The notes under the pieces: model-generated | The model's input: the letters and a program-made list of their open reading frames with translations, nothing else | What the model was told of the DNA's origin: nothing | The model's database searches: none | Source: Saprospiraceae bacterium | Lineage (GTDB): Bacteria; Bacteroidota; Bacteroidia; Chitinophagales; Saprospiraceae | DNA length: 64,000 nt | Direction: 5' to 3' | Assembly: GCA_028285545.1 (NCBI GenBank) | Contig: JANQPA010000055.1 | Location: 1-64,000, forward strand | Shown: positions 27,137-35,547 of the stretch, one piece after another | Layout of the letters: the number at the start of each line of letters is the position of its first letter | Numbering within the stretch: position 1 is the stretch's first letter | Position numbers and translations under genes: made by a program

Positions 27137-27799
27137 ATGAGTAAAGAGACACAAAACTTAGTAAAGACCTCCTCCGAAAAGGATCAGAATAAAAATATTC
27201 AGAACTATTATAAACTACAGTCTAAAATCTATGATGCTACCCGCTGGTCTTTTTTGTTTGGAAGAAAAAAACTGGTTAAGGTGCTTCCATTTGAAAAAAA
27301 TGCTGAAATAAGTATCCTGGAAGTAGGTTGCGGAACAGGTTATAATTTGAAAAATCTGGCAAAGGCATTTCCTAAAGCTAAATTAACGGGCTTAGACGTG
27401 TCGGAAGATATGATTAATTTATCCCGCAAACAGACCAAGGCCTATGCTGATCGTGTAAGCTTGTTACAGCAACCTTATGGTCCAAACCAGAAAGCTGTCC
27501 CTACTAAATACGATGCCATCATTTTCTCCTATTCGCTGACCATGATTAATCCACATTGGGAAGATCTAATTAAGCATGCTGAAAATGACTTAAAGGAAAA
27601 TGGAGTTGTTGGCCTAGCTGATTTCCATGACTCTCGATTTCTTTGGTTTAAAAAACACATGTCGAACCACCATGTAAGGATGGATGGACATTTGTTGGCC
27701 TTGATGAAAGATTTGTATGAGCCTATCTTGGAGGAAGTCAAATCTGCTTATGCTGGTGTTTGGGAATATGTAGTTTTTGTAGGTAGAAAGAGAGATTGA
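27137..27799 (+). CDS. btaB: BtaB-like N-methyltransferase for betaine lipid synthesis
   Basis: The 220-residue class I methyltransferase has the BtaB-type opening YYKLQSKIYDATRWSFLFGR, motif I ILEVGCGTGYNLKNLA, an acidic residue in LTGLDVSEDM and motif IV YDAIIFSYSLTMI. BtaB methylates the amino group of diacylglyceryl-homoserine three times to give DGTS. Adjacency to the btaA gene supports the function over a generic methyltransferase. The product acts at the cytoplasmic membrane. The hairpin between the two genes may modulate relative expression. Confidence 0.82.
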   Translation: MSKETQNLVKTSSEKDQNKNIQNYYKLQSKIYDATRWSFLFGRKKLVKVLPFEKNAEISILEVGCGTGYNLKNLAKAFPKAKLTGLDVSEDMINLSRKQTKAYADRVSLLQQPYGPNQKAVPTKYDAIIFSYSLTMINPHWEDLIKHAENDLKENGVVGLADFHDSRFLWFKKHMSNHHVRMDGHLLALMKDLYEPILEEVKSAYAGVWEYVVFVGRKRD

Positions 27800-27816
27800 T
27801 TCTATGATTTTATGAT

Positions 27817-27838
27817 GTGTAGATGTGTAGATGTGCAG
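27817..27838. repeat. GTGTAGAT direct repeat
   Basis: Two and a half tandem copies of the octamer GTGTAGAT lie in the gap between btaB and the GT39 gene. No inverted partner is seen, unlike the neighbouring repeats. Confidence 0.55.
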
Positions 27839-27891
27839 TAGTATTATAGAATGGCTTAGAGCTAAATAAAGAACAAAGGACAAAAATTTAA

Positions 27892-29553
27892 ATGAATAGC
27901 AAACCAATAAATCAGCAAGAGAAACTGGGGTTGGCCTTGCTGAGTCTCCTGGCCATCATTGCATTTTTTTGCAATTTAGGTTTGAACAACATCTGGACCC
28001 CTAATGAAAGCTTTTACGCTGAGGCCATTCGAGAGATGTGGGAAAGCGGCAATTATATAGAAGTTTTTTATAATTACGAGCCGCGGTTTAATAAGCCCAT
28101 CATGATTTATTGGGAGATTTTATTATCCACAGCAATTTTTGGATTAAATGAATTTGCCATTCGCCTTCCTAGTGCTTTAGCAGGCTTAGGCACTATTTTT
28201 TTGGTCTATCGCATCGGTCAACTACTGGAAGGCCGACAGCTAGGTATCATTGCTGCCATAATCATGACCTTTGCCTTTCAGTTTGCTATTAATGCCAGGT
28301 ATGCTGCCCCAGCTATTTCCTTGACTTTTTTCTTTACTTTGACCATTTACTACTTTTTGAAAGGCTACCATAGGAATCAGTTTAAATACATCCTATTTGC
28401 CTATATCGCTTTAGGCGTGACCATCCTTACCAAAGGGTATCCCTATCTGATTATTATTGGTGCCATCATTGTTTTTTACATTCTTTTAGATCAGAGATTC
28501 AAGTGGAAGCCTTTTTTCAAAAAACTAGGCTTTCTTAGATTATATATTGGCCTCCCCATTTCCATCATCATCGGCATGACCTGGATTATTTATATGTATG
28601 CAACCTACGGGCAGGATTTTTGGGATATTTTTATGATGGAAACCTTTGAAAGAGCCTTTACACGTGAAAATGAAGGTCTAAAACCCTTCTTTTACCTGGA
28701 AGCAAACATCTGGGGCTTCCTCCCCTACTCTCTCACTTTTTATTTTGGCCTGATCTTTCTTATGATTCATAGATTTAAAGGCTTTTTTGAAAATAAAGCT
28801 TTAGTAATTGGTTCGGCCTGGTTTTTAGTCATGCTGGTCATATTTACTGCTTCAAAAGGTAAAATACCTACCTATTTCATTCAGGGCTATCCTGGAATGT
28901 CTTTATTTAGTGCCTACTTCGTAATTCAAATGGCCAATTATCCGAAGGTTTGGAAATCCTTATTCAAATTAAGTTTTTGGATCCCTGGAGTTTTGTTTAC
29001 CCTGGGTGGATTTATGATCATCTTTACTTTTCCAGCCTCTTATTTTTTACTATTACTGGCCATTCTGCCTATTGTTCTATTGATTATTGGTTACAATAAG
29101 AATATTGAATGGTTAAAGGTTTTTAGCCTCCCTTTTACTGGTTTTGCAGTAACCTATATTCTTTTTTCTTTGGTCGTTTTTCCCTTTGTTGAATCTGGAT
29201 ATCGCAACCATGATAAAATTGGTGAAGCTATTTTAAAGCGAGTTCCTGATCAAAGTATCCCGCTTATGGCAGAGCATTTTACCACCTGGAACCTCCCCTA
29301 CTATGCTAAGCGAAAGGCTTTTGACAATTTGACCCCTGAAGAAATTAAGGAAAAAACCAAAGATAGCCCCCTTTTAGCCCTTGTAGCTGAAGCCAATGTC
29401 CCTAATTATGAAAACGTGGAAGTCTTATGGACTGGTCCCATTTATACCGGTTCTGAGTCCAGAACATTGGAACTTATCCTCGATGTTATGAAAGATCGAC
29501 GCGGAGAAAACACCCGTTTTCAGTCTTTTAGTATCATATTTCGACCTCAATAG
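27892..29553 (+). CDS. GT39/ArnT-like membrane glycosyltransferase
   Basis: The 553-residue protein has about 11-12 hydrophobic segments. The first periplasmic loop carries NIWTPNESFYAEAIREMW and PRFNKPIMIYW, the usual acidic and KP(P/I) motifs of the protein-mannosyltransferase/ArnT superfamily (GT39/GT83). Such enzymes move a sugar from a polyprenyl-phosphate donor to lipid A or protein on the periplasmic side. Sugar and acceptor are unknown. It follows btaB on the same strand, but the 92-bp gap leaves co-transcription open. Confidence 0.82.
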   Translation: MNSKPINQQEKLGLALLSLLAIIAFFCNLGLNNIWTPNESFYAEAIREMWESGNYIEVFYNYEPRFNKPIMIYWEILLSTAIFGLNEFAIRLPSALAGLGTIFLVYRIGQLLEGRQLGIIAAIIMTFAFQFAINARYAAPAISLTFFFTLTIYYFLKGYHRNQFKYILFAYIALGVTILTKGYPYLIIIGAIIVFYILLDQRFKWKPFFKKLGFLRLYIGLPISIIIGMTWIIYMYATYGQDFWDIFMMETFERAFTRENEGLKPFFYLEANIWGFLPYSLTFYFGLIFLMIHRFKGFFENKALVIGSAWFLVMLVIFTASKGKIPTYFIQGYPGMSLFSAYFVIQMANYPKVWKSLFKLSFWIPGVLFTLGGFMIIFTFPASYFLLLLAILPIVLLIIGYNKNIEWLKVFSLPFTGFAVTYILFSLVVFPFVESGYRNHDKIGEAILKRVPDQSIPLMAEHFTTWNLPYYAKRKAFDNLTPEEIKEKTKDSPLLALVAEANVPNYENVEVLWTGPIYTGSESRTLELILDVMKDRRGENTRFQSFSIIFRPQ

Positions 29554-29691
29554 GAATAATCTCAAATGATTGTTAATCAAATATTTACGAACAACAAATT
29601 ATATTCTTCAAGGAATTTCCCTACCCTTTTGATTTTGTAAAAACACCTGTTTTTTGAAACTTTTTGAATAGTCTCTAGGGTTTATTCGCTA

Positions 29692-29699
29692 TATATTTG
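29692..29699 (+). promoter_or_regulatory. -7 promoter element for ilvC
   Basis: TATATTTG matches TAnnTTTG. Transcription from here would give a leader of about 110 bases that contains the whole hairpin repeat at 29711-29800. Confidence 0.4.
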
Positions 29700-29710
29700 T
29701 GCCATCTTGG

Positions 29711-29800
29711 GTATACGGATTCACGTGTTCATGTATATACGGATTTAGGTGAACACTTGAATCCGTGAACACGTATATCCGTGAGCACGTGATAACGTAA
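29711..29800. repeat. CGTGTTCA/TGAACACG repeats forming a hairpin in the ilvC leader
   Basis: Units such as TACGGATT, CACGTG and TGAACAC recur in both orientations. ACGGATTCACGTGTTCA (29715-29731) pairs with TGAACACGTATATCCGT (29766-29782) at 15 of 17 positions. It differs in sequence from the other hairpin repeats of the region but has the same design. Confidence 0.75.
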
Positions 29801-29818
29801 ACACTTAAATTAAAAAAC

Positions 29819-30889
29819 ATGGCAAAGATCAATTTCGGAGGCGTTGAAGAAAATGTAGTAACGCGTGAAGAATTTCCCCTGGAAAAAGCGAGGGATGTAT
29901 TAGCAAATGAAACCATTGCTATTATTGGATATGGTGTTCAGGGACCTGGACAAGCAATGAATCTTCGTGACAATGGATTTAATGTGATTATTGGACAAAG
30001 ACAGCCTTCCAAATCCTGGGATAAAGCAGTAAACGATGGATGGATTCCTGGCGAAACCTTATTCTCTATAGAAGAAGCTGCCGAAAGAGGAACCGTTATT
30101 CAATATTTACTCTCCGATGCTGCCCAAATTGCTGTTTGGCCTACTTTAAAAGAAAAATTAACTCCCGGAAAAGCACTTTACTTTTCCCACGGCTTTGGAA
30201 TCACTCATAATGACCAAACGGGTATCATTCCTCCAGCTGATGTGGATGTAATTCTTGTTGCACCGAAAGGCTCAGGAACCAGCCTGCGCCGGATGTTTGT
30301 AGCAGGCCGTGGTTTAAATTCCAGTTTTGCCATTTATCAGGATGCTACTGGTAATGCAAAAGAAAGAGTGATCGCCCTTGGAATTGGGATTGGTTCTGGA
30401 TACTTATTTGAAACAGATTTCAAAAGGGAGGTATTCAGTGATCTTACCGGTGAACGAGGTACCCTTATGGGAGCCATACAGGGAATTTTTGAAGCTCAAT
30501 ATACCGTCCTAAGAGAAAGAGGCCACTCCCCTAGCGAGGCCTTTAATGAAACGGTAGAAGAATTAACTCAAAGTTTGATGCCTTTAGTGGCTGAGAATGG
30601 AATGGATTGGATGTATGCCAATTGTTCCACCACTGCCCAAAGAGGTGCATTAGACTGGAAAAATAAATTTAGAGATGCGGTACTTCCCGTATTCAATGAT
30701 CTATATGATAGTGTTGCCTCCGGAAAGGAAGCAGCCAGATCGATCAACTCCAACAGCCAGGCGGATTACCGCGAAAAATTAGAAGTGGAGTTGGCAGAAT
30801 TAAGAAATAGTGAGATGTGGCAGGCAGGTAGAGCAGTTAGAAGCCTGCGTCCTGAGAACCAGAAGGTAGAAACGCCCGTAGAAGGTTGA
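29819..30889 (+). CDS. ilvC: Ketol-acid reductoisomerase, fungal Ilv5-like
   Basis: The 356-residue enzyme has the nucleotide-binding region IAIIGYGVQGPGQAMNLRD, then VILVAPKGSG and the metal-binding knotted domain with GERGTLMGAIQG and HSPSEAFNETVEE. It converts acetolactate to dihydroxyisovalerate in valine/isoleucine synthesis, using Mg2+ and NADPH. The GYGxQGxGQ variant, the GRGxNSS segment, the ending STTAxRGALDW and the C-terminal RxLRPEN resemble yeast mitochondrial Ilv5 more than the common bacterial form (compared from memory). ilvA follows, but ilvB/ilvN are not in the window. Confidence 0.92.
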   Translation: MAKINFGGVEENVVTREEFPLEKARDVLANETIAIIGYGVQGPGQAMNLRDNGFNVIIGQRQPSKSWDKAVNDGWIPGETLFSIEEAAERGTVIQYLLSDAAQIAVWPTLKEKLTPGKALYFSHGFGITHNDQTGIIPPADVDVILVAPKGSGTSLRRMFVAGRGLNSSFAIYQDATGNAKERVIALGIGIGSGYLFETDFKREVFSDLTGERGTLMGAIQGIFEAQYTVLRERGHSPSEAFNETVEELTQSLMPLVAENGMDWMYANCSTTAQRGALDWKNKFRDAVLPVFNDLYDSVASGKEAARSINSNSQADYREKLEVELAELRNSEMWQAGRAVRSLRPENQKVETPVEG

Positions 30890-30928
30890 TTACTTTGGGC
30901 GTCCTTAGCGAAAATGTTGTTTTTACTG

Positions 30929-30954
30929 GTGTCGAAGGAGATCTCCTTCGACAC
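30929..30954. terminator. 26-bp perfect palindrome between ilvC and ilvA
   Basis: Arms GTGTCGAAGGAGA and TCTCCTTCGACAC are perfectly complementary with no spacer; TTGTTGTTT follows. It could act as a terminator or attenuating hairpin between the two genes, or be a protein-binding operator. Confidence 0.55.
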
Positions 30955-30990
30955 TTGTTGTTTAAAAAAGCTGTTTAAGAAACCACCAAT

Positions 30991-32256
30991 ATGTCTGTTT
31001 CAACGAGTACTCCATTAGTGTCTGTAGAAAATATTTATAAAGCCAAGGGTAGATTAAAGGGAGTGGCAGAGCATACTCCTTTAATGCGAAATTTTAATCT
31101 TTCTGAAGAATATCAATGCCAGCTGTTCCTAAAAAGAGAGGATCTACAGGTAGTCAGATCCTATAAAATCCGAGGTGCTTATAACAAAATGGCCACCGTT
31201 CCACGAGATCAATTGGAGAATGGTATTGTCTGTGCAAGTGCCGGTAATCATGCTCAGGGAGTGGCATTTGCCTGTCAGAAAATGAAGGTTTCAGGTCGTA
31301 TTTTTATGCCTGGAGTCACTCCTCAGCAAAAAGTAAAGAAGGTCAAAATGTTTGGCCGGCAATATGTGGAAGTGATTCTTGTTGGCGATACTTTTGATGA
31401 CGCCTATAATGAAGCCATGAAAGAGGCCGAGTCACAGCAAAAAACATTCATCCACCCTTTTAATGATGAGAAAATAATTGAAGGCCAGGGCACAGTCGGC
31501 TTAGAAATTTTTGAGGACTGCCCCGAGTCAATAGATTATATTTTTGTCCCTATTGGCGGTGGTGGGCTCTCCTCAGGATTAGGGAGTTTTTTTCATGAAA
31601 TTAGTCCCCAAACTAAAATAATTGGGGTTGAACCTAAGGGCGCACCGGCAATGTATCAGTCTATCCAGCAAGGCACGTTGGTTAAATTAGATAAAATTGA
31701 TGCCTTTGTAGATGGAGCAGCTGTAAAACAATGTGGCAGCAAAACTTTTCCCATTATTCAAAAAGTAATGGAAGAAATACTTTTGGTGGATGAGGGGAAA
31801 GTGTGTAGTACCATCCTTAATTTATATAACGAAGAAGGCATTGTAGTTGAGCCAGCAGGTGCCTTGACCATAGCTGCCCTAGATCAATACAAAGAGCAAA
31901 TTAAAGGGAAAAATGTGGTGTGTGTCGTTAGCGGAAGTAATAATGATATTACTCGTACAGAAGAGATAAAAGAAAGATCTCTGATTTATGAAGGCTTAAA
32001 GCACTATTTTGTCATTCGCTTTCCTCAGCGCGCTGGCGCTTTAAGAGACTTTCTTAACAATGTCCTGGGACCTTCTGATGACATCACTCATTTTGAATAC
32101 ACCAAAAAACACAACAGGGAATCTGGCCCTGCCCTGGTAGGCATCCAACTCCAAAACCATCAAGATTACGATGGTTTAATAGAAAGGATGAAGTCTAATA
32201 AAATTGATTTTCAAACCCTTAATGATAGTAAGATGCTTTTTGATTTGCTCGTGTGA
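30991..32256 (+). CDS. ilvA: Threonine ammonia-lyase (threonine deaminase)
   Basis: The 421-residue PLP enzyme has its Schiff-base Lys59 in SYKIRGAYNK, the SAGNHAQG phosphate-binding motif and the Gly-rich loop PIGGGGLSSG. One ACT-like regulatory domain (about 340-421, beginning KHYFVIRFPQRAGAL) makes it the shorter, single-domain IlvA form. It converts threonine to 2-oxobutanoate, the entry step of isoleucine synthesis, and is probably feedback-regulated through that domain. It lies 101 bp after ilvC with the palindrome between them. Confidence 0.93.
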   Translation: MSVSTSTPLVSVENIYKAKGRLKGVAEHTPLMRNFNLSEEYQCQLFLKREDLQVVRSYKIRGAYNKMATVPRDQLENGIVCASAGNHAQGVAFACQKMKVSGRIFMPGVTPQQKVKKVKMFGRQYVEVILVGDTFDDAYNEAMKEAESQQKTFIHPFNDEKIIEGQGTVGLEIFEDCPESIDYIFVPIGGGGLSSGLGSFFHEISPQTKIIGVEPKGAPAMYQSIQQGTLVKLDKIDAFVDGAAVKQCGSKTFPIIQKVMEEILLVDEGKVCSTILNLYNEEGIVVEPAGALTIAALDQYKEQIKGKNVVCVVSGSNNDITRTEEIKERSLIYEGLKHYFVIRFPQRAGALRDFLNNVLGPSDDITHFEYTKKHNRESGPALVGIQLQNHQDYDGLIERMKSNKIDFQTLNDSKMLFDLLV

Positions 32257-32329
32257 ATAATTCTATTTTACTTCCCATTTATCCCAAATTAAAAGTAGCT
32301 TTGAAGCAGAACATTGGACCTCCATTCAA

Positions 32330-33319
32330 ATGAAATATATTTCTATCAGTTTATACCGAAAAGTAATCAATCATGCATTAGCTGAAGGTATGACAGTAGA
32401 GGATTTTAAGAATCTCCCCATACCCATCTCTTCAATGGATGATATCCAAGCCGTCCCTGCTGAGAATTTTTTTTCCCTGCATGAAATGATCGATCAGGTA
32501 CTAGAACCTGGTTTTTCAGTTAGAGTTGGCCAACAAATGAAGATCGATGATTATGGGGTACTAGGGCTATCCTGGAGAACCTGTTCAAAAGCAGGAGAAA
32601 TATTTGAACGCAGTGAGCGCTATTTTCAACTTTTATCTAATACCTATCTATTTAAAGTTGAAAAGGAGGGTGAAACATCAAAAGTCCACTTATTTCGTGA
32701 TGCTTATCGAAGGGGTGTTGAATTATCTAATGAAGCCACATTTTCTGCAACTGTAGTGGTATTACAAGCCATGACAGAGACTGATATTTCACCTACTAGC
32801 GTTTCTTTTAAACATGGACCTCCAAAAGATTTAAAAAACTACCACTCGGCTTTTAGATGTCCCATACTTTTTAATCAGCCTCAAAATTTTATTGCCTACC
32901 TCACTACTGACCTTGAAACCCGCACTGCCAAGGCAGATATCAGCATTAACAAATTTCTGGTAGAAAGAGTGGAAGAAGAAACTAAAGGTATAGAAGTCAG
33001 TTCCCTAAAAATTGCTTCTGATGTAGAAAGCCTGATAAAGGATGCCCTTCCAAGTGGTATACCCAGCATTTTGCAAATTGGAAAACATATGGGAATGAGT
33101 AGCCGCACCCTGACCAGAAGATTATCAGAAAGTGGCATTACATTCAGAGAACTTATCAAACAAACTCAGGTTAAAATCTCTAAGGATCTGCTCAAGAATT
33201 CCTCTAGTTCAGTAGGCGAAATTGCGTTCCAAACCGGCTTTTCGGAGCAGAGTGCTTTCAGTAGAGCCTTTAAACGATGGACTGGCCAATCGCCTCTTGA
33301 ATACCGCAATCCTCTCTAA
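32330..33319 (+). CDS. AraC-family regulator with Arabinose_bd-type N-terminal domain
   Basis: The 329-residue protein has an N-terminal PF12625-type domain (about 20-205; SVRVGQQMKIDDYGVLGLSW is typical) and a C-terminal pair of helix-turn-helices (about 235-327; IGKHMGMSSRTLTRRLSE, then IAFQTGFSEQSAFSRAFKR). Related regulators include OruR/ArgR-like activators. It precedes the DUF1772 and NmrA genes on the same strand and may control them; the effector is unknown. Confidence 0.88.
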   Translation: MKYISISLYRKVINHALAEGMTVEDFKNLPIPISSMDDIQAVPAENFFSLHEMIDQVLEPGFSVRVGQQMKIDDYGVLGLSWRTCSKAGEIFERSERYFQLLSNTYLFKVEKEGETSKVHLFRDAYRRGVELSNEATFSATVVVLQAMTETDISPTSVSFKHGPPKDLKNYHSAFRCPILFNQPQNFIAYLTTDLETRTAKADISINKFLVERVEEETKGIEVSSLKIASDVESLIKDALPSGIPSILQIGKHMGMSSRTLTRRLSESGITFRELIKQTQVKISKDLLKNSSSSVGEIAFQTGFSEQSAFSRAFKRWTGQSPLEYRNPL

Positions 33320-33351
33320 TTTTCTCATTTGGCTTAAAGTGTCATAACCTT

Positions 33352-33416
33352 GGCTTGTAGGGTCAAGCCCGGGGTATAATTTTCCATCAATTTTGTTTCT
33401 GTAACCAAAACAGAAA
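33352..33416 (+). promoter_or_regulatory. Two inverted repeats ahead of the DUF1772/NmrA genes
   Basis: A hairpin GGCTTG-TAGGGT-CAAGCC (33352-33369) may end the araC-family transcript. TTTCTGT and ACAGAAA (33396-33416, 7-base spacer) lie 10 bases before the DUF1772 start codon and could be an operator. Neither is more than suggestive. Confidence 0.35.
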
Positions 33417-33425
33417 TAAAATAAG

Positions 33426-33926
33426 ATGGAACTCTCAATTAAATCACTTACGTTACTTTCCGCAATTCTACTGACCGGCTTATCAGCTGGCCTATTTTAC
33501 GCATGGCAAGTTTCCGTAATACCGGGAACACGGAAAGTATTAGATATGGTCTATTTGGAATCCATGCAATCCATCAACCGGGCCATCCTAAATCCATGGT
33601 TCTTTCTATCCTTTTTTGGAAGTGCCATACTATTAATTATTAGCACTATTCAACATTACAATTCCGGGAGCCTATTCTGGTTTTTATTGTTCTCAACAAT
33701 CACTTATCTGCTTGGCACTTTCGCAGTAACGGCTTTTGGAAATGTACCCTTGAATGACACTTTGGAAGCCCTAAACCTTAGTGCTTTAAGTGAAACGAAG
33801 ATCCTGGAATTTCGGAAGCATTATGAAGTAAAATGGAATCGTTTGCACCTGATCAGAACCTTATTTGCAGTGCTTTCCTTTCTTATCGCCCTAGTAGGTT
33901 TATTCACTCAGATTAAAACTTTGTAA
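33426..33926 (+). CDS. DUF1772 membrane protein (anthrone oxygenase-like)
   Basis: The 166-residue protein has four hydrophobic segments and the DUF1772 marks: an early GLFYAWQVSVIPG, NRAILNPWFF, the central FGNVPLNDTLE and a late W-N-R-H-L-I-R stretch (KWNRLHLIRT). The family includes fungal anthrone oxygenases, but bacterial members are largely uncharacterised. It lies 33 bp ahead of an NmrA-type oxidoreductase, a frequent pairing downstream of AraC-type regulators. Confidence 0.8.
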   Translation: MELSIKSLTLLSAILLTGLSAGLFYAWQVSVIPGTRKVLDMVYLESMQSINRAILNPWFFLSFFGSAILLIISTIQHYNSGSLFWFLLFSTITYLLGTFAVTAFGNVPLNDTLEALNLSALSETKILEFRKHYEVKWNRLHLIRTLFAVLSFLIALVGLFTQIKTL

Positions 33927-33959
33927 GCATATATTTTTAACCATAAAATCATAAATAAC

Positions 33960-34808
33960 ATGACAAATCAAAGTAATATTTTGGTAATCGGAGGAACTGG
34001 TAAGACTGGCCGTAAAGTTGTTGATGGATTAAAACAACAAAATCAAAATGTCAGAATCGCTTCTAGAAATGCAAGCCCTTCATTTGAATGGAATAAGCCT
34101 GAAACCTGGTCAAAAGCTTTAGAAGGAATGGATAAAGTATATATTGTTTATTACCCAGATCTGGCCGTTCCTGGCGCTTATGAAGCCATAAAAGGACTTA
34201 CAGATGAAGCAAAAAAAGCGGGTGTAAAAAAAGCAGTTTTACTTTCAGGTAAAGGAGAAACAGAAGCGGAAAGATGCGAGCAGGTAGTAGCAAATTCTGG
34301 TCTTGATTATACCTTGGTAAGAGCCTCTTGGTTTAGTCAGAATTTTAGCGAAAGCTTCTTTTTAGACCCCGTTCTTGCTGGACATGTGGCTTTGCCTATG
34401 CCTCAGGCTAAAATTCCTTTTGTAGATACTACAGATATTGCAGAAGTGGTAGTAAAAGCACTCTTAGAGGATGAGCACAATGGAAAAACTTATGAAATAA
34501 CGGGGCCGAGAACTCTTACATTCAAGGAGGCCATAGCCGAAATTGCTGAAGGCACCGGTAAAAAGATCAACTATGAAGCCGTAAGCTTAGAAGCCTATAA
34601 TTCTATGATGAAAGCTGCAGGAGTTCCCGATGACTATATTTGGCTTTTCGATTACCTTTTTAAGGAAGTCTTGGGCAATGAAAAAAACCAGTATGTTAGT
34701 TCAGATGTAGAAAAGATACTTGGCAGAAAGGCGATTGATTTTAAGGATTATGTTAGGAATACTGCTCAAACGGGAGTTTGGAATCAAAACATTCCTCAAT
34801 CAATATAA
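33960..34808 (+). CDS. NmrA-type NAD(P)-binding oxidoreductase
   Basis: The 282-residue protein starts with a Rossmann fold (ILVIGGTGKTGRKVVDGL, the GxxGxxG motif) and continues as an atypical short-chain dehydrogenase of the NmrA/HSCARG type (VLLSGKGETEAE, DYTLVRASWFSQNF, FVDTTDIAEV). The usual YxxxK catalytic pair is not evident, so it may act as a sensor or a reductase of quinone-like substrates. Likely in one operon with the DUF1772 gene, ended by the terminator at 34852. Confidence 0.85.
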   Translation: MTNQSNILVIGGTGKTGRKVVDGLKQQNQNVRIASRNASPSFEWNKPETWSKALEGMDKVYIVYYPDLAVPGAYEAIKGLTDEAKKAGVKKAVLLSGKGETEAERCEQVVANSGLDYTLVRASWFSQNFSESFFLDPVLAGHVALPMPQAKIPFVDTTDIAEVVVKALLEDEHNGKTYEITGPRTLTFKEAIAEIAEGTGKKINYEAVSLEAYNSMMKAAGVPDDYIWLFDYLFKEVLGNEKNQYVSSDVEKILGRKAIDFKDYVRNTAQTGVWNQNIPQSI

Positions 34809-34819
34809 GTAAGTTTGGT

Positions 34820-34840
34820 TATTCGTTATTCGTTATTCCA
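34820..34840. repeat. TTATTCG tandem repeat
   Basis: Three tandem heptamers (TTATTCG, TTATTCG, TTATTCC) lie immediately after the NmrA gene, before its terminator hairpin. Confidence 0.55.
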
Positions 34841-34851
34841 ATAAATAGTTA

Positions 34852-34895
34852 TAGCATCCACTGTTATGCACGGAGGGTGCTATTTTGTTTTTTAT
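34852..34895 (+). terminator. Rho-independent terminator after the NmrA gene
   Basis: ATAGCATCC (34852-34860) pairs with GGGTGCTAT (34876-34884), one wobble pair, followed by TTTGTTTTTT. The arrangement is a standard intrinsic terminator on the plus strand. Confidence 0.75.
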
Positions 34896-34948
34896 AATAA
34901 GGAGTTATTTGGTTTTTGAAGACAGATGTATTTTATAAATTTACTGAT

Positions 34949-35386
34949 ATGAAAAAGCGAAAGGCCATTGCAGCAATATTTATTTTAATAGCCCTGGTAT
35001 TAGGAATAATCTTTTTTTTAAACCTTAGTTTTCCTGTAGGTTTGGCAGGCTACGTTAAGAAAGAATATTATAATCAATTTGGTCCGCTGGCTATTTGTAT
35101 AGAACTTTTGGTTGCGGGTTATTATCTTTTTAAAGGGCACCAAAAAGCAAATTTCACTCTGGCTTTGTTTGCTTTTACGATTTTATTAGATGTTTTTTTT
35201 AATCTGATTGGACTTTTTACCAGCATCGTTCCAGCCTATGCTACATTCATTTTCCTAGCTTGTGCTGGCATTTCCCTTTGGCTGGCATTTTCCAACGCTT
35301 TTAATCTTGGGCGAATAACTCTTATTGCTGTTCTTGGAAGTTTTATTCTTGGTAATGCCGTAGAATTGTTTTTTAATTTTTTGTAA
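34949..35386 (+). CDS. Hypothetical four-helix membrane protein
   Basis: From the ATG at 34949 the product has 145 residues (MKKRKAIAAIFILIALVLGIIF...) with four hydrophobic helices and short loops. No family recognised. A TTG 11 codons upstream is an unlikely start. It follows the terminator of the NmrA operon, so it has its own promoter, though none is obvious. Confidence 0.65.
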   Translation: MKKRKAIAAIFILIALVLGIIFFLNLSFPVGLAGYVKKEYYNQFGPLAICIELLVAGYYLFKGHQKANFTLALFAFTILLDVFFNLIGLFTSIVPAYATFIFLACAGISLWLAFSNAFNLGRITLIAVLGSFILGNAVELFFNFL

Positions 35387-35547
35387 CAAATCACTCCTCT
35401 ACCGATTCATACCTTCAAAATCTGGTTTCAACCCTCTTTCATAGATAATTCACGAGGTTTGGATGAATTTTGTTCTGTTATGATTCAATTTCTATTACTC
35501 ATCCACCTATTTGAGGCAAAGTCTTCGAATAAAGAAACTCAATTATC

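Noticed and set aside
30890..30990. Riboswitch or leader attenuator before ilvA
   Set aside because: Apart from the palindrome there is no leader peptide rich in branched-chain residues or other conserved stem pattern.
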